The notes: generated by a model not told the origin, from the sequence alone. DNA of 64,000 bases from Vicia villosa (GCF_029867415.1 NC_081183.1:145138798-145202797), one strand, 5' to 3'. Numbered from the stretch's first letter, positions 1 through 13,328 are shown. Made by a program: numbers and translations.

Positions 1-242
1 TTTCAGACAACGACACAGACACACCTTTTTCTAGTGTTACAAAGTCTAAAACTTTTATTTAAAATAAGATGCCTTAACCATTAAGAAAAAGGCTTTTTTT
101 TAATAAAAGTTATTAGACACTATGCATGTCTATTAAGCTTAAATATTTGTGGACCTAAATCTCTTGCTTTACTTGCCCAAAGGTTGGGCTGGCCTAGCAC
201 ATAATGATAATGCCCAAAATTTAATGTAGGAGAAGTTCATAC

Positions 243-3200
243 CATGGACCACCAAATCCAATTTCAAAGAATACATCCAGTCTTCCACATGCAATTCCAC
301 AGAGATTCAAAGCACAGGAGCCACTCATTCTAAGAGACCTCACCTGACATTAGAAATAAGGTAGTTAAGGTAGTTATCATACAGAGAAGTTTATACTTTG
401 TATCATCTTAGTTCAAAAGATTCCATGGAAAATCTTTGATTTACCTTGAAAAGCAAACTATTAATCCTATTGGTAGTGGCGTCTACTGTTTCCTTGTCTC
501 GTTTTGTTCCAACCTGCTCTTTCAGAAGGGTAAAAACTTGATGAATTTCGAATTTTCGTTGATTTAAAGGCAACATATTTAGAAGTAAACCTGAACCAAT
601 AATCTCAATATTCTGAGCCAAATTAGAATTTCAAGCACTAGGGAATTCTTACTAGTTTTAAGGATAAGCCTTGTATGCAATTAAACACAATAATGCGAGT
701 AAAAATACACGTCTACTTAGTGGAGATACAAATACAATTTGAAGTGGGATTAGTAATGTAGAAGAGTATATAATACTTCAAAATTCAATATGGGCAAGTT
801 ACAGATAGACAGATAATTTGAATATCAGACACATTATTTTACATAGTTAGAAATCAAGATTATTCAGAGCAAGTTACTGATTTATCAGCTGTATTGGAAA
901 TATCAATGTAATGGGTTCAGCAGTAATAGTCACGGTGTATGATCATGCAGAGTCAAATTAAAAAGATTACACACTAGCGACAAACATTTAAAATGATGTC
1001 CAGCTACAGATGTAGAAATTCTAACACGAATGTGTTAAAACAAGAATGCCATATTATGATAGTATAATAGGGATCATCTGCTTGATAGCAAGAGACAGTC
1101 ACCATCTGATAGAGCAGAGTTAACAATAATAAAGTAGAACATGGAAACTGTATTAATCTGAAAATAAGAGAGAACTCTCGTACAAGACCAGAGCCAAGGC
1201 TTCTCAAATAAAAGAGAATTTTCTCTATCTCTTCCACCACAAAACGATTTACTAACTGAATGAAAAGGAAGGACTTCTATGATCCCACTACTTAGCCCCA
1301 CACATCCCTTATTAGAATATCCTAACTGCCAAGACAGTTGGCACCTTAATTCTCTCTCGCTTTTAGTTTCTTTTTCTTTTGTAAATTCTCCAAACCCTGG
1401 GCTTATCCAGCCTTAAGCCCACTAAAACATCCCCTTCTGATGGTTTAGACACAACCAACACTCTATCACCATCTCACTTAGATATGTCATGTATAAGTTA
1501 AATTATGACATGCTAAGATGGTCAAAATGCCTTCGATGGTCATACTTAGGGATCATATGCATTAGACACTCAAGTTTTGTATCATTTTTATGCCTTTGAT
1601 TAACCGACTGAAATATTTTCACTTGATGGCCCAAAAATTGATATTGTAGGTTTCCGAATTCCATGTTAGCCATCGACACAGGTATATGATAAGGAGAGGG
1701 AGGGAGAGTAATACACTTCATTGATGCAAATAAGAACAATTGAATAGATTTTACGTAATCAATTATAACAGCCTTGACATACCTCAGTTGCAAGAAGAGA
1801 GCTCATCAATTCAGTTTGTGACGATACTGTGAAATTCAAGACATAAGTATGACATCTATATCAATAACAAGTTATCAAAAGATGAAAAACAGAGGACACA
1901 CCTTTAATAGGATTCCCATTCAAAAAAGCCCCTTTTCCACGAACTGCAGTAAAAAGCTACATAAAAAAATCCCACATTTCAATGAGCATACTGAGCAAGA
2001 AAGGAAACTTACTATAAATTCAATGCTCATAATCCTTGTTGAATCATATGCCAAAATTAATTACTTCAATGTCAAGTCTCCAAAACTTATAAAGCATTTT
2101 CAAGAGGGAAGATTTCATACCTCATTAATTATTGGATTGTACACAACACCAACTGTTGGAACTTTTCCAATTGTAAGACCAATGGAGACGCAAACGAAGG
2201 GGAATCTACAAATAGTATAATTATTAGTCCATCAATATGTAAATACATATCCTCAATCACCATCAACGATAATATAAGAATTGATGATTACCCGTGCACA
2301 AAGTTAGTAGTTCCATCCAAGGGATCAACAATCCATGTGGGATCATCTGTAAGCTCCGTAACACCAAAAGCAGCTGTGGTTTCCTCCCCAATGAACTAAT
2401 AAGTTCACAAATATAAATAAACTTCAGGAAATATAAAACGGAAACCGGCAATAATAGCCATCAAAATTAAACATGACTATATCATTGGAGGAAGAGGTGG
2501 ACGAACCTTATGAGTGGGATAAAGATGTTTGAGATGATTAAATATTAGTTCCTCGCATGCTTTATCAGTTTCAGTTACCAGATCAACCTGTGCACCACAG
2601 TAAAGGTAAAACACTATGAAAAGACAATAATACTTTATTCTTTATACACGCGTTGATAACTAATAATGCCGTATTTTTTTCAATTCCTTTACCCTACAAG
2701 TAAGGATCTTCTCAAGAACAAGGAAAAAGTAAGAACCTCAAACTACTTATTTATTTCTACAATATATTGATTATATAAATGTCATAAAGGCTAATAGACA
2801 TATCGATTGATTTATTTGAATGTAGCTAAAGGCATAAACACTTGCAGACTGTTTGGAACAGTGTAAAGAAGCCAGTGTTATCAAATATTAGACATCACGG
2901 ATATCAGAGGCGGTTTTTGGACTTCGTAATGGTAAATATTGGCCGATATTGCAATTTTTCTGCCATAATCCGTTATGAAGGTGACACAAAGTGGCTGTTA
3001 TGGAGGGATTCTGGTTCTCCTCCATAGGCCTTGGTGTGCCATCGACAACACTTACGGAAACGACTTATGACCTATGAAGCATGGACTTCGACAAGGACAC
3101 TCTATCACCGATAATGTGAAAAACTTAGGACACCAACATGGCTACATATATGATAGTATTTGACTCTTTTAGATGTGTGAAATTTATCCAAAAAAGTGTA

Positions 3201-4293
3201 TAAGGTGTGTTGAAGTAAAGAAAAGAACAAAATTCCTTTGAAACACCTGCCTTAGTTGTCTGACACGCGTCATATGAGTGTCATAAGGGTGTCAAACACC
3301 GATTTAAAGAGTGCCAAAACAAAGAAAAAAAATTGGAAGGTGTCTGAGTTTTCCGACATGTGTCTTACAGGTTTCATACAAGTGTTAGACACCGCAGCAC
3401 GCCTACTCATAAAAGTGTCCGTGCTTCATAGTTTAACGTATCTATAAGTTGTTTGCAAACACTTCACAAGTTATATTAATCACTCAATTAAGTTGTTTAT
3501 TCAATTTAGGACCTGTTTGGATTGGCTTATTTGAGCTTATCTTATATCATTAGTTTTGTGACACTGTATGGAAGAGCTTACTAAAACAGCTTATTCATAA
3601 ATTTTTTTGAGCATATTTTTATAACAGCTTATTCATAAAAAATTTTGAGCATATTTTTACAAGTTCTCAAAGATAACAATCTATAGCACATATGAAAATA
3701 ATTTAAATTTATTTTATCTTTTGTTAAATAAATAGCTTATGCAAGCTTTTTCATAAGTGTTTATTTTGATAAGCATTTGTACTATAAACTTCAAATAAGC
3801 TGTTTATCCAAAAATGTACTAAAAACCAAGGGTAAAAATGTCATCCCCATAAAACAGCATTGAATTGAAACCAGTCACATTAAGTGAAATCAACACCAAT
3901 CGCAATAAATAATAATATATAAGAAAATTGAAACCAAAAAAAAAATCGTACGATTTACCAAAAGTAACATTGACATTATATGATGGAAGAAAATAAAGTA
4001 GAAGGAGATTGTAACAAACCGATCCTTTGTGTTCGACTTGTTTGATTTGGTAAAATCCTTTGCGAATAACCTGAAGAAAAAAAATTGAATACAGAATCGA
4101 TAGTGATAGATGAAGAGAGTTGAAGTGAGAAAGAACTAACGTCGCCAGCTTTTTGAGCAGCGTCGACGGCAGATGCGAGGAATTCAGAGAGTGATTCTGC
4201 AGTTCAGCGACGAATCAGTGAGTAAGTATTATACGATCTCAACATTACAAATTGAAACGAAAGAGGGAGGGTAGTACCATTGTTGTCAACCAT
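243..4293 (-). CDS. VTC4: VTC4-type inositol monophosphatase / L-galactose-1-phosphate phosphatase, 5' ten exons (3' end off window)
   Basis: This Mg-dependent phosphatase acts on L-galactose 1-phosphate (ascorbate synthesis) and myo-inositol 1-phosphate. I read ten exons on the minus strand, all with GT-AG borders and consistent phase: 4293-4278, 4196-4141, 4070-4020, 2587-2507, 2395-2292, 2205-2121, 1956-1902, 1826-1783, 513-445 and 343-243. They encode about 220 residues starting [19 protein letters not shown]. Exon 5 carries the metal-binding signatures GEET and [15 protein letters not shown]. Exon 9 reads [20 protein letters not shown] and exon 10 reads [15 protein letters not shown], closely matching Arabidopsis VTC4. 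The last visible codon is the Trp of GGPW, split by an intron; the WDIAAG motif and C terminus must lie left of position 1. The large intron 3 (2588-4019) holds repeats. The family match is strong; the substrate preference is inferred from homology. Confidence 0.93.
2842..3055. repeat. dispersed repeat in VTC4 intron 3
   Basis: This intronic stretch around gttatcaaatat and the following ggcggttttt resembles a common dispersed legume repeat. I see no terminal repeats that fix its ends. A short open frame here has no recognisable domain and lies within the intron. Confidence 0.25.
3072..3431. mobile_element. MITE-like element in VTC4 intron 3
   Basis: The ends are inverted repeats: CTATGAAGCATGGAC at the left, and the reverse complement of the right end reads CTATGAAGCACGGAC. 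The interior is rich in GTGTC/GACAC words. It is about 360 bp, non-coding, and lies inside an intron. I could not identify a target-site duplication, so the superfamily is unassigned. Confidence 0.5.
3513..3815. mobile_element. hAT/PIF-like MITE candidate in VTC4 intron 3
   Basis: The left end reads CTGTTTGGATTGGCTTATTT and the reverse complement of the right end reads TTTTGGATAAACAGCTTATT. This gives imperfect terminal inverted repeats about 300 bp apart with an AT-rich interior. Boundaries are approximate and no clear target duplication was found. Confidence 0.4.
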
Positions 4294-4398
4294 TTTCTTC
4301 TGGAGAGAGAGAGAGAGAGAATGAAGTTGAGAGGCTGTGCTTTGTTCTGGATGGATCGTTCCTTTTGCGTTGATGCACTAAGCCACTTCACTATTGGA

Positions 4399-4458
4399 AC
4401 TTAGCTTCTCTCTATTGGTTAGTGAAGTACTTAGCTTCTCTCTATTGGTTAGTGAAGT
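4399..4458. repeat. two-copy 30-bp direct repeat upstream of VTC4
   Basis: A 30-bp unit beginning ACTTAGCTTCTCTC and ending TTAGTGAAGT occurs twice in perfect tandem, about 105 bp upstream of the VTC4 start codon. Each unit contains TATTGG, whose complement CCAAT is a common promoter word. Between it and the gene lies a GA-repeat (around 4304-4320) typical of plant 5' leaders. A regulatory role is inference. Confidence 0.6.
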
Positions 4459-4559
4459 GATTGCAACTCAATCGCTAGGTTCGTATTTATATGTTTTGTT
4501 GGATTCTATAAGAGGATTTACGATCGAATATACCATCCTTGAGTAGTACTTTACTAATG

Positions 4560-5300
4560 CTTTTTATTTTATAAATTATTCTTTAATAAAAAAATTTATT
4601 ATGATCAATTTTAAATGATTGTCAATTTATATTTAAAATAGTATTTAATTTTTAAAAATTAACTTTAATAATTAAATATTTTCTATAATATAAGAAAATA
4701 ACAATTTCTAGAAAATATTCAATTGTTTTTTTGTTATCTTAATCTAAATTAATAATTTATGAGCAAAACTTTTTTACAACTCACTTTTCACTTTTTCACT
4801 TTCCAACCCACTTTTCACATTTCACTTTTCACTTTTTATTATTTTATTATTATTATTTCTAATAAGTTATTAATCAAAATATTTTAATAATTTTTTTTAA
4901 AAAAAAAATTATTATGATCATTTTAAATGATTGTCAATTTACATTTAAAATAGTATTTAATTTTAAAAAATTAACTTTAATAATTAAATATTATCTATAA
5001 TAAAAGAAAATAATATGTTCTAGAAAATATCCAATTGCTCTTTTGTTATCTTAATCTAAATTAATAATTTAAAGGCAAAAAATGTCTTTTGTTGATTTTT
5101 TTTAACTCACTTTTTCACTTTTAACTTTTCACTTTTTATTATTTTATTATTATTATTTTTTTCTAATAAATTATTAATCAAAATATTTCGATAAATTATT
5201 TTTTAATAAAAAGATTATTACGATTTTTTTAAATGATTGTCAATTTACATTTAAAATAGTATTTAATTTTTCAAAATTAAATTTAATAATTAAATATTAA
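4560..5300. repeat. ~310-bp tandem repeat, 2.5 units, containing duplicated Helitron 5' ends
   Basis: The word ATGATTGTCAATTTA recurs with its GTC at 4621, 4933 and 5239, giving periods of about 312 and 306 bp. Units 1 and 2 each contain the sequence TCTATAATA(T/A)AAGAAAA (4682 and 4994), which is the Helitron 5' terminus of this family. Unit 3 diverges at that point. Confidence 0.75.
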
Positions 5301-6249
5301 TAACGAAGAAACATAATTTGAAATAATTTTTATTTTAAGATACAATACTTTTAAAGAAAATAATAATAATTTTAGTTTAAAAAAATATTTCAATTAAAAT
5401 GAATTTAAAAATATACTTAAAAATGTGTGTTATTGGATAAAATACAAAAGTGTGTGTCAGTTATCATTAATTTTAATTTATATGATTCAAAATATTATTA
5501 TATTAATATATGTCATTAATGATCTAAATATTATTATATATGAAAAATGTTATTTATGATCCCAAAAAAATTTATTCAAAAAATATATACGACTATACGG
5601 GAACAAAACTATTATTGATCTAAATATTTTTAAATACGGAAATTTACAATTGATTCAAATATTTTGTAAACGATACCTAAACATAAATAATATTTGTATA
5701 TGGGAAAAATATATTAATGATATAAATATTTTTATATATGAAAATTTGTATTTATGATCCAAAAAATTGTTTTAAAAAAAGGTATACGGGAAAAGTACTA
5801 TTATTGATATAAATATTTTTATATATGAAAATTTACAATTGATTAAGATATTTTTGTAAATGATACCTAAACATAAATAATATTTGTATATGGGAAAAAT
5901 TTATTAATGATCTAAATATTTTTATATATGAAAAATTGTATTTGTGATCCAAAAAATTTTAATTAAAAAATAATATACGGGAAAAAATCTATTATTAATT
6001 TAAGTATTTTTATATACAAAAATTTACTATTGATCCAAATATTTTTCTAAATGATACTTAAACATAAATAATATTTGTATACGGAAAAAAATCTATTATT
6101 GATCTAAATATTTTAATATTCAAAAAAGGCTATTTATGATCCAAAAATTTTGATTCAAATTTTGATTTTGATTTAAAATAAATATATTATTTAAACAAAT
6201 GCGCGTACCAAAAACCAGAACCCGTGCGTATGCACGGGTTTGTTACTAG
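4994..6249 (+). mobile_element. non-autonomous Helitron, 5' TC to 3' hairpin-CTAG
   Basis: The 5' end is TC at 4994 (TCTATAATAAAAGAAAA), preceded by host A. The 3' end has a hairpin with stem AACCCGTGC / GCACGGGTT (6219-6227 and 6232-6240), then a short spacer, CTAG at 6246-6249 and host T at 6250. This is the A|TC...CTRR|T arrangement of Helitrons. The interior from about 5540 consists of 185-200-bp repeats containing TATTTATGATCC and TATACGGGAAAAA words. It has no coding capacity. The alternative start at 4682 lacks the flanking A. Confidence 0.72.
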
Positions 6250-6264
6250 TTATAATAATAATGA

Positions 6265-6833
6265 TGGTTATTTTTTAAGGATTTCATATCTACTCTGCAT
6301 GCAAGGGCACAAAGAAATCAAAAGGCCTTAGTAAATTTATAATACGACATGGTTGTTAAAGTTTGTCCACCACGATGAGAAGTTTTGTATTTGTTCACGT
6401 GAGGTGAGAAGCTCTGCTGATGATCGAAAAATGCTTGGTAGCAAACGTAAAATTACCGGCAGTCGTGTGTTAAGGTTGTAGTGAGTGTTGTGCTTTTTAG
6501 GGGGTAGAGAATGTGTATTAGTTAGGAATTGTCTCTTCTCCTTAAGACGAGACGTATTTATAGAGGTCTTTAGGAGTTAGGGTTTTCTTGAAAAGCGTCA
6601 CCGTCTACTTAATCAATAGGGGACAATTGAATCCTTATTTTTAAGGGAGTCATGGGTCAGTTAATAACTTTGACTTTCTATCTGCCAAAGAAACATCTTA
6701 TCCCATGTTTCCCACGTAGGAGCGAGGCGATACCTCCCTTTAGACGATATTCCATCGTTGCCTCTTCTAGGACGGTCCAAGGGCATCGCCCTAAGCAAGA
6801 TATATTACAAATATAACACTACATAGTCCCTTA
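6265..6833 (-). repeat. 3' LTR of decayed Ty3/gypsy element
   Basis: This is a direct copy of 10102-10699: both share GGCCTTAGTA, CTCTGCTGATGA, TTAAGGTTGTAGTGAGTGTT and AAGAAACATCTTAT in the same order. The copies are visibly diverged with small indels, so the insertion is old. The right edge reads TGTAGTGTTATA on the minus strand. The left edge (about 6265) is approximate. Confidence 0.65.
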
Positions 6834-9800
6834 AGCACAAAACCTTTGGTAGAAGACGAAGTATTGTTCAATCACAACTTATTAGAGTATTTTGAGAACC
6901 AATGCTTCTTGTCGCGAGGTCTTAACTATCATGGGAAATTCGGCTGAAAAGGCAGTAAGTCACTCAGACTGGAGAAGTTTTGCTAAGGCGTGGTGAAGGT
7001 CAGCATGTCTCTAACATTGATCATACTTCTTGACAAAGGCAGAGCTATCCTTCATTAGTGTAGTAAACAATACACATCCCTTAACAGTTTGTGTGCGGGA
7101 GCCTTTCCGCTTATGGTTGTTGCAAGAGCTTTGTGCACCTCTTTAAGAGCCAGGGCAGTTTCATGCTCCCCTAGACACCGTAACATGGGAGAAGCTCTCC
7201 CTAATTTATATAGTTTTTTTCCAGATAGCTAGGTGTACTTAGAAGCGTGTTTTCAGATCCTTCTTACATCTCCCTCGTCTAGTGGTAGTTTGTTTGTATG
7301 CAAATAGCGCATTATGAGCGACATCCAGCTATAATCTAGGACAACTTACATGGAGTACACCTCGTCTACCTCTATGCTATGAAAGGATAGGGTCCCTGGA
7401 GAACTGTTTTGTTGAAACCCTATAATTTTTCATGTGGATAGCTTAGACATAAGGTCTACCCTAAAGTTTGTTCATGGGGGACGTGCTCTATTTTAAAGGA
7501 GGAAAAGCGAGAAAATGAATTATGTACCTTTTTAGGTACCTTATTAGATGTGGCTCCTTGGCTTGGTACTTCCTAGAGACTTGGTTGGCGACCATCTAGG
7601 AATAAGTTTTGGCCTTTAGTTTGGAGGATCCAAATTCTAACGTGAGGATTATTTCGACGATGAAAGCCTCATACTTCGTCTAGTTATTGCTGGCGGTGAA
7701 TTCAAATTTTAAAGCTTGCTCCATGAGCATGTCGTTAGGTTCTGGACTATTCCAACACCTTCCTTTTATGTTGGAGGCTCCATCTACAAATAGCGCCCAC
7801 TCTGTGGGTGTCTCTTCATCTACAGGCAAGCTGAATTCTACTACAAAATCTGTCAGATCTTGTGACTTAATGCTCCATTTCGGGATATATTGGATGTCGT
7901 ATTCTGAGAGCTCCACTTCCTAGGATAACATTCTTCATGGTAGATCAGACTTCTACAAGACTTGACGGAAAAGATAGTTGGTTTTTACCAGGATCTTCTG
8001 ACCTTGAAAGTATGGTCTCAATTTCCTCACCGTAAAGACAACGACTAATGCCAGTTTATCAATATTTTGATAGCGAGCCTCATTGCCTATGAACACTTTG
8101 CTTAGGAAATACATAGGTTTCTCTGCCCTGTCGATTTCTTGGACAAGGATTGAGCTCATCACCTAATCAGTGACCGAGAGGTAGAGCAGCAACGCGTTCC
8201 CTCTCTTAGGCGAGTCAGGACGGGGGCGATACGAGGAAATTCTTGACTTTGGTGAAAGCCTCCTCGCACTCGAGGGTCCACTTAACCTTCTCGTTCTTCT
8301 TCAAGGCGGCGAAGAAGAGGAAGTATTTTTCGCATGTGCAAGAAAGGAAGCGAGACAACATGTGAGTTGTTGCACTTCCTTTACGTTAGTGGGATCCTCA
8401 TCGTGAAGAGTTCCTAGAACTCATCTAGGATAGCATCGATTCTTCTCTGTGTCATCATGAACCCCAAAAACTTCCACATTTGGACCCCTAAAGAACATTT
8501 GGCGGAGTTTAGGCGCATAACATACTTCTTGGCGGGCTGCAATACATCTTCCAGGTTCTCTGTATGACTATGCCCCTTGACAGTCTTAACTATCATATCA
8601 TCAACGTAGACCGCATCTTCTCCATATTTGGTGGGTGAAAACAACATTCAAGAGGCTAGTAGGTGGTTCCATCATTCTTAAGGTTGAAAGGCATCATATT
8701 GTAGTAGTAGTTGCCATGGTTCAACATGAAGGTTGTTTTGAACGCGTCCAGGGATCCATCTGAATCTGGTTGTACATAGAGTATGAATCCGTGAAGATTA
8801 ATGTGTGGTTTCCCAATGATCTTTCAATGAAGCGATCGATTTTTGGCAGTAGGTATGGATCTTTAGGGAAGGCAGTGTTCAGATCAGGGAAATATACGCA
8901 CAAACGCCACCTGTTGTTAGCTTTTTGTATTGGAACCACCTTGTCCAACCATATATGATACTTCATTTATGTGATGAACTTGATGGCATATAGCTTTCTC
9001 ACCTCTTCATCAATGGTGACCCTCTTTTCCTCGCAAATTTTTCACTTCCTCTACGCCACTGGTATGGCGGGAGAGTGGATGGCGAGGCGATGGCTCACCA
9101 CTTTGGTATCTATTCCAGGCATGTCGCAAGAAGCTCATGCGATCAAGTTAACGTTCTTAATGATTTGGCTGACTAGTTTTCTTTCCTCTTTTGCAGAAAG
9201 AAATGTACGTATCTTTGTCCCTTGATGGGCATGAGGACCTATATGAACTTCCTTCAAGTATTTTGTGGGAGTGATTATATCCTCCTTTGCTCCTAATTTG
9301 GGGTCTCAATACTAGAAGTCGATATTTAGAACTTTTCAATAGGGGACATCAACAAGGGAAAGCTCTTCTCCAATTATCTTCAATCTATTCGGGTAGCATT
9401 TGCGAGTTGCTTGTTGATCCCTTTGGATTATACGACTCGCTCATCGAGAAGCATATATTTCAAGGTCAGGTACAAAGTGGATAGGATTGCTCTCATGGAA
9501 TTTATGGACGGATGCCTAAGAATGATGTTAAATGGTGATAAGACGTCTATAATGAGGTCACTAACGTCAATCTCCCTAGCATCAATTCCCTCTTCACATG
9601 TGGTCTCTGGGATTATGTGTCCCATTATTTGAACATGTTCACTTGAGAATCCCATCAAAGAACCACTTTACATTTTTATGTCGTTCGAATTCAGTTGCAG
9701 CTTTTGGAAGGCGCCCTAAAATAAGACTTTAACAGAGCTTTATGGTCTATCAAGACGCGTTTGATGTCCCAGTTCCCATATTACACAGTGATGACTAGAG

Positions 9801-10101
9801 GATCATCATCGTGATGGTTGAATATGAGGAGTTCCTCCTCTGAGAAGATGATATTGACCGCTGTTTTCCCTTGATAACTTCTAGGGAAGCTAGGGAATAT
9901 TATATTTTCCGCAAATACCTATCTTGTGTACCACCTCTAGGAAGATCTAGAGTTACCTTCATCGGGGAAGCAATTGGAGATAGTCTTTTTATGGTAGATT
10001 GTAGTTTTGCCAGCCATCTTCGGAGGGGAGATAGAAAAAGTTAGAATAGGAGTGTGGCCCATGTTAGTTTTACCGGGGGCCCACGAAGAGCACCATCGTA
10101 C
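6834..10101 (-). pseudogene. decayed Ty3/gypsy gag-pol (Tat-like, extra RNase H), integrase missing
   Basis: Remnants run on the minus strand in order. A protease-adjacent segment lies at 9658-9428 (GFSSEHVQ...STLYLTLKYM). Reverse transcriptase lies at 8966-8414, including RLCVYFPDLNTAFPKDPY and YVDDMIVK. RNase H follows at 8162-7953 (KPMYFLSK), then a second RNase H-like block at 7916-7680 (LFVDGASNIKG...ALKFEF). The second RNase H is characteristic of the Tat/Ogre side of Ty3/gypsy. Frameshifts and stops separate every block. No integrase is recognisable in 6834-7680. A primer-site-like sequence TGGTGCTCTTCGTGGGCCC lies next to the 5' LTR at 10076-10094. The element cannot encode its own enzymes. 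Confidence 0.72.
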
Positions 10102-10699
10102 TGGTAAAAAAGTACAGGTGTACACGTTCCCCATAGAAGGGCATGGATATTAAGAGGCCTTAGTAGATTTATAAAAAGATATGGTGGTTAAGGCATGCCC
10201 GCGACGGTGAGAAGCCTTGTACGGTGATGTTTTGAGGTGGCTTAGGAGACTTACTCACATGAGGTGAGAGGATCTGCTGATGACCGATGATGCTTGGTAG
10301 AAAACGTATAATTACATGCAGTCGTGTATTAAGGTTGTAGTGAGTGTTGTGCTCTTTAGGGTGTATAGAATGTGTATTACTTAGGGTCTTTCTCTTCTCC
10401 TTGAGAAGATATGTATTTATAAAGGTCTCTAGGACCTAGGGTTTCTTTGGAAATGGTCATCATCCACTTAATCAATAGCCGACAGTTAATCTCTATTTTC
10501 CAAGGAAGTCGTGGGTCAGTTAATGACCTTGACTTTCACTCCTCCCAAGAAACATCTTATTCCACTTTTCCCACGTAATGCCGAGGGAAAAACTGAGAGG
10601 CGAGGCGATACCTATTTTTTGACGACATTATATCGTCGCTCTTCTATGAGGCCTAAGGGCATCACCTTAAAAGAGGCATTTTACAATTATAACATTATA
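10102..10699 (-). repeat. 5' LTR of decayed Ty3/gypsy element
   Basis: Homologous over its length to 6265-6833, with indels such as an extra segment near 10205-10240. On the minus strand it would begin TATAATGTTATA, where its partner has TGTAGTGTTATA, so the first dinucleotide appears mutated. No target-site duplication is visible. Confidence 0.62.
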
Positions 10700-10719
10700 T
10701 TATATTTTTTTCAATAAAA

Positions 10720-11880
10720 TATTAATCTGTGATAGGATACATAATTTAAATATTTTATACATAATAGAATTTACATTGAACTACTATATATGTCATTAGT
10801 TTAAGTATATTGTGAAGAACTTATTTGGACGGGCCTTAATATTTAGATTTTCGATTAATTTAATACTCAACAAGCATAAAGACTTGAGATTATAAAAAAT
10901 TATTTTATTTTTATATAAAAAAATAGGTTAAAAGAAAGATATTTTATAAACATATTCTTTAGTACTAATGTGTTTTAGTTTACTCGATATCTTAGATATA
11001 AATAAATATAAAATTTTAATTTATTTTAAAATAAAATAAGTTTAAAACATGACATATTATTCATATGGCATTGGTAGTCTATTAAATTCAAGGGTAACTT
11101 AACAATCACTTTTTATATATTAAATAAAAATTTATCAATTTTTTTATTTTACAAAAGTATAAGTTAAATTGTTGTATTTCATCATTAAAAAAGTAATATT
11201 TTATTTAATGTGTCATATGAGTCGGACGTGGCGTCTGGAATAAGAGTAGGCTCGGCTGAATTAGACTTTATCAAGTTTAAACATGTTTTGTTAAAAAAAT
11301 TCAAAGTCTAAGTTTGACATGTAACTTATCATATGCTTATTTTTATATCTAAGCCCAGGTTTTTGAATGTCTAATTAGTTTACTAACATGTTTAAAATTC
11401 TATTTCATTTGAATATTTAAAAATAAACACTTCAACTAATATTAAATAGACTAACAAATTAAAATATCAATGAGACTTCATATTTATTTTTATTGACTCA
11501 TTCGAGTTTACTTCTTAGCATAAGTGTTGTGATAATATTTGTTTAACTAATTTTGATAACTTAGTCAAGATAGCTGAGTTTTATTTTCGTATATTAATTT
11601 AAAGTACAAAATACAATATAATAATAATAATAATAATTAATAATAATAATAGAGTTATTCATGTTTATTTAAATATGTTGGTCTCTTAAGCTTAAAAGAT
11701 TTTATTTATGATCTGCAACAAAGTCAAACTTTTTTTATTTAAAAAAAGTCTCTACGTAGGTTGGGTCGTATGTTCTTGTTAGTTGATTTATTCTAGCTTA
11801 TTATCACCCTTAGACCGTTAAACGCGGATAAGGTATTTTTTTTTACTGTAATTTGATATAAGATTTTTTTTTATCATTAT
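10720..11880. other. AT-rich intergenic stretch, nothing recognised
   Basis: Low-complexity AT-rich sequence with a short (TAA)n run near 11620-11650. No open frame, gene family, RNA gene or terminal repeat could be supported. Confidence 0.5.
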
Positions 11881-12181
11881 ATATTTTTTGGCTTAATGCA
11901 TCTTTTGGTCCCCTAAATTAATTTATTATTTCACTTTGTCCCCTTAACTTAAAAATGTTACATATTAGTCCCTTAAAAAATGTTATGTTACACAAAATGG
12001 TCATTTGCGTTATTTTTTTTTGAAAGAAACGTTAAATTTGACTACGTGGCAATGTTGATGCAATTTTAATTTTTGACCTGCCTTATACAATTTTATTACT
12101 TAATTAACTCTTTTTTTTTGTTACTTATTTTTTTTCCTTATTATTGAAAATTTAGTTTAAACCATTTGATATCTAGAAACA

Positions 12182-12810
12182 CCTCGAATAGAAACTTTAG
12201 GTTACGAAGATAGACACAAAGACGTCGATGGGATTTAGGGTTGTTTAAGGGCCAATACAAGGACAAGGAGGCTGATTTGAATTATAGAGAAAAATACACT
12301 TCTGAATATTTGATTAATAGAGAAAATGACAAGTATGATGAATGAGGGACCACTTGTGCAGAAGAGGATGTTACTTTGGAAGAGACCACTAAGTGCATTG
12401 ACCAAATAGATGTAGGAGAGAATATTAATATAGAGGAGAGCACTGACAAGGAGGGACCAAATTGTAACCAAGAAGAAGTTGAGGGAGTTTACTATAATGA
12501 GGGGGGAGTTGAGGGAGAGACCAGTAAGGGGGGTTGACTACAATCCAGAAGACGGGGAGGGACTAAACTATAACCAAGAAGAATGCAAAAGGTAAAAGAA
12601 ATGGGAAAGCAAAAGATAAAGGTAGGGTTGGGAGACCAAGTAAGCAAAGGGAAGTGGAAGGATCATTTCAAGGTAGTGGTTCACTTGATGATATAAATGA
12701 ATATGAGGTTCTAAATGAGAATTTTATACGATTGAGTGATATTGAGGAATGTGATAGTGATACATTACTTCATGAGTATGATAGTGAAGAGGAGGAGACA
12801 CATTGGTGAA
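12182..12810 (+). pseudogene. acidic MuDR-like N-terminal remnant
   Basis: On the plus strand, broken frames rich in Glu/Asp codons can be read, for example NEYEVLNENF followed by DIEECDSDTLLHEYDSEEEE near 12696-12807. Such acidic tracts ahead of the catalytic domain occur in plant MuDR-family proteins. Several frameshifts and stops interrupt it and no catalytic domain is present. The assignment rests on composition and context only. Confidence 0.3.
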
Positions 12811-13173
12811 CAATATGTCAGAGGCATTCAACTCAGTATTTGTAACTCCAAGAGTTAAGCTTGTTATCACTGTGATTGAAGAAATTAGAGTGTATTTTAT
12901 ACGGAGGTAGGAGTCAAACAGACAAAAAACTATTATGAGCCAACCACCAAAAAATAACTTCAAAAAGGCCCAAAAATGAGTCAACCATAATTATGTATCT
13001 CAATTATTTTTTGTTGTTATATATAATTGTTTTGGAATGTAATGACTTTGGGAATGATGTGACTTATAATGCCATTTTGAATTTTTTATTGTGATGACAG
13101 TAAATATATTCACTTTTGGAATATTGATATGTAATATCATTTTGAAGGATAATAAATTTGATTATGTAAGACA

Positions 13174-13328
13174 TGTTAAGAGTCCCACATCGGACAATAT
13201 ATGGCCTAAACATGTCCTTATAAGTGGGGGCAATCCTCACCCTACAAAACCGGCTTGTAGGGTGAGGATTGCCCCCACTTATAAAGACATGTTTAGGCCA
13301 TATATTGTCCGATGTGGGACTCTTAACA
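13174..13328. repeat. 155-bp near-perfect palindrome made of two inverted TRIM LTRs
   Basis: The arms run inward from TGTTAAGAGTCCC and outward to GGGACTCTTAACA. The centre is ACCCTACA / TGTAGGGT around a short AAACCGGCT spacer. The arms of about 72 bp differ at only a position or two by eye. Such a structure could form a hairpin in RNA or single-stranded DNA. Confidence 0.85.

Noticed and set aside
1849..2220. 123-aa plus-strand ORF
   Set aside because: Antisense of VTC4 exons 6 and 7 and their intron.
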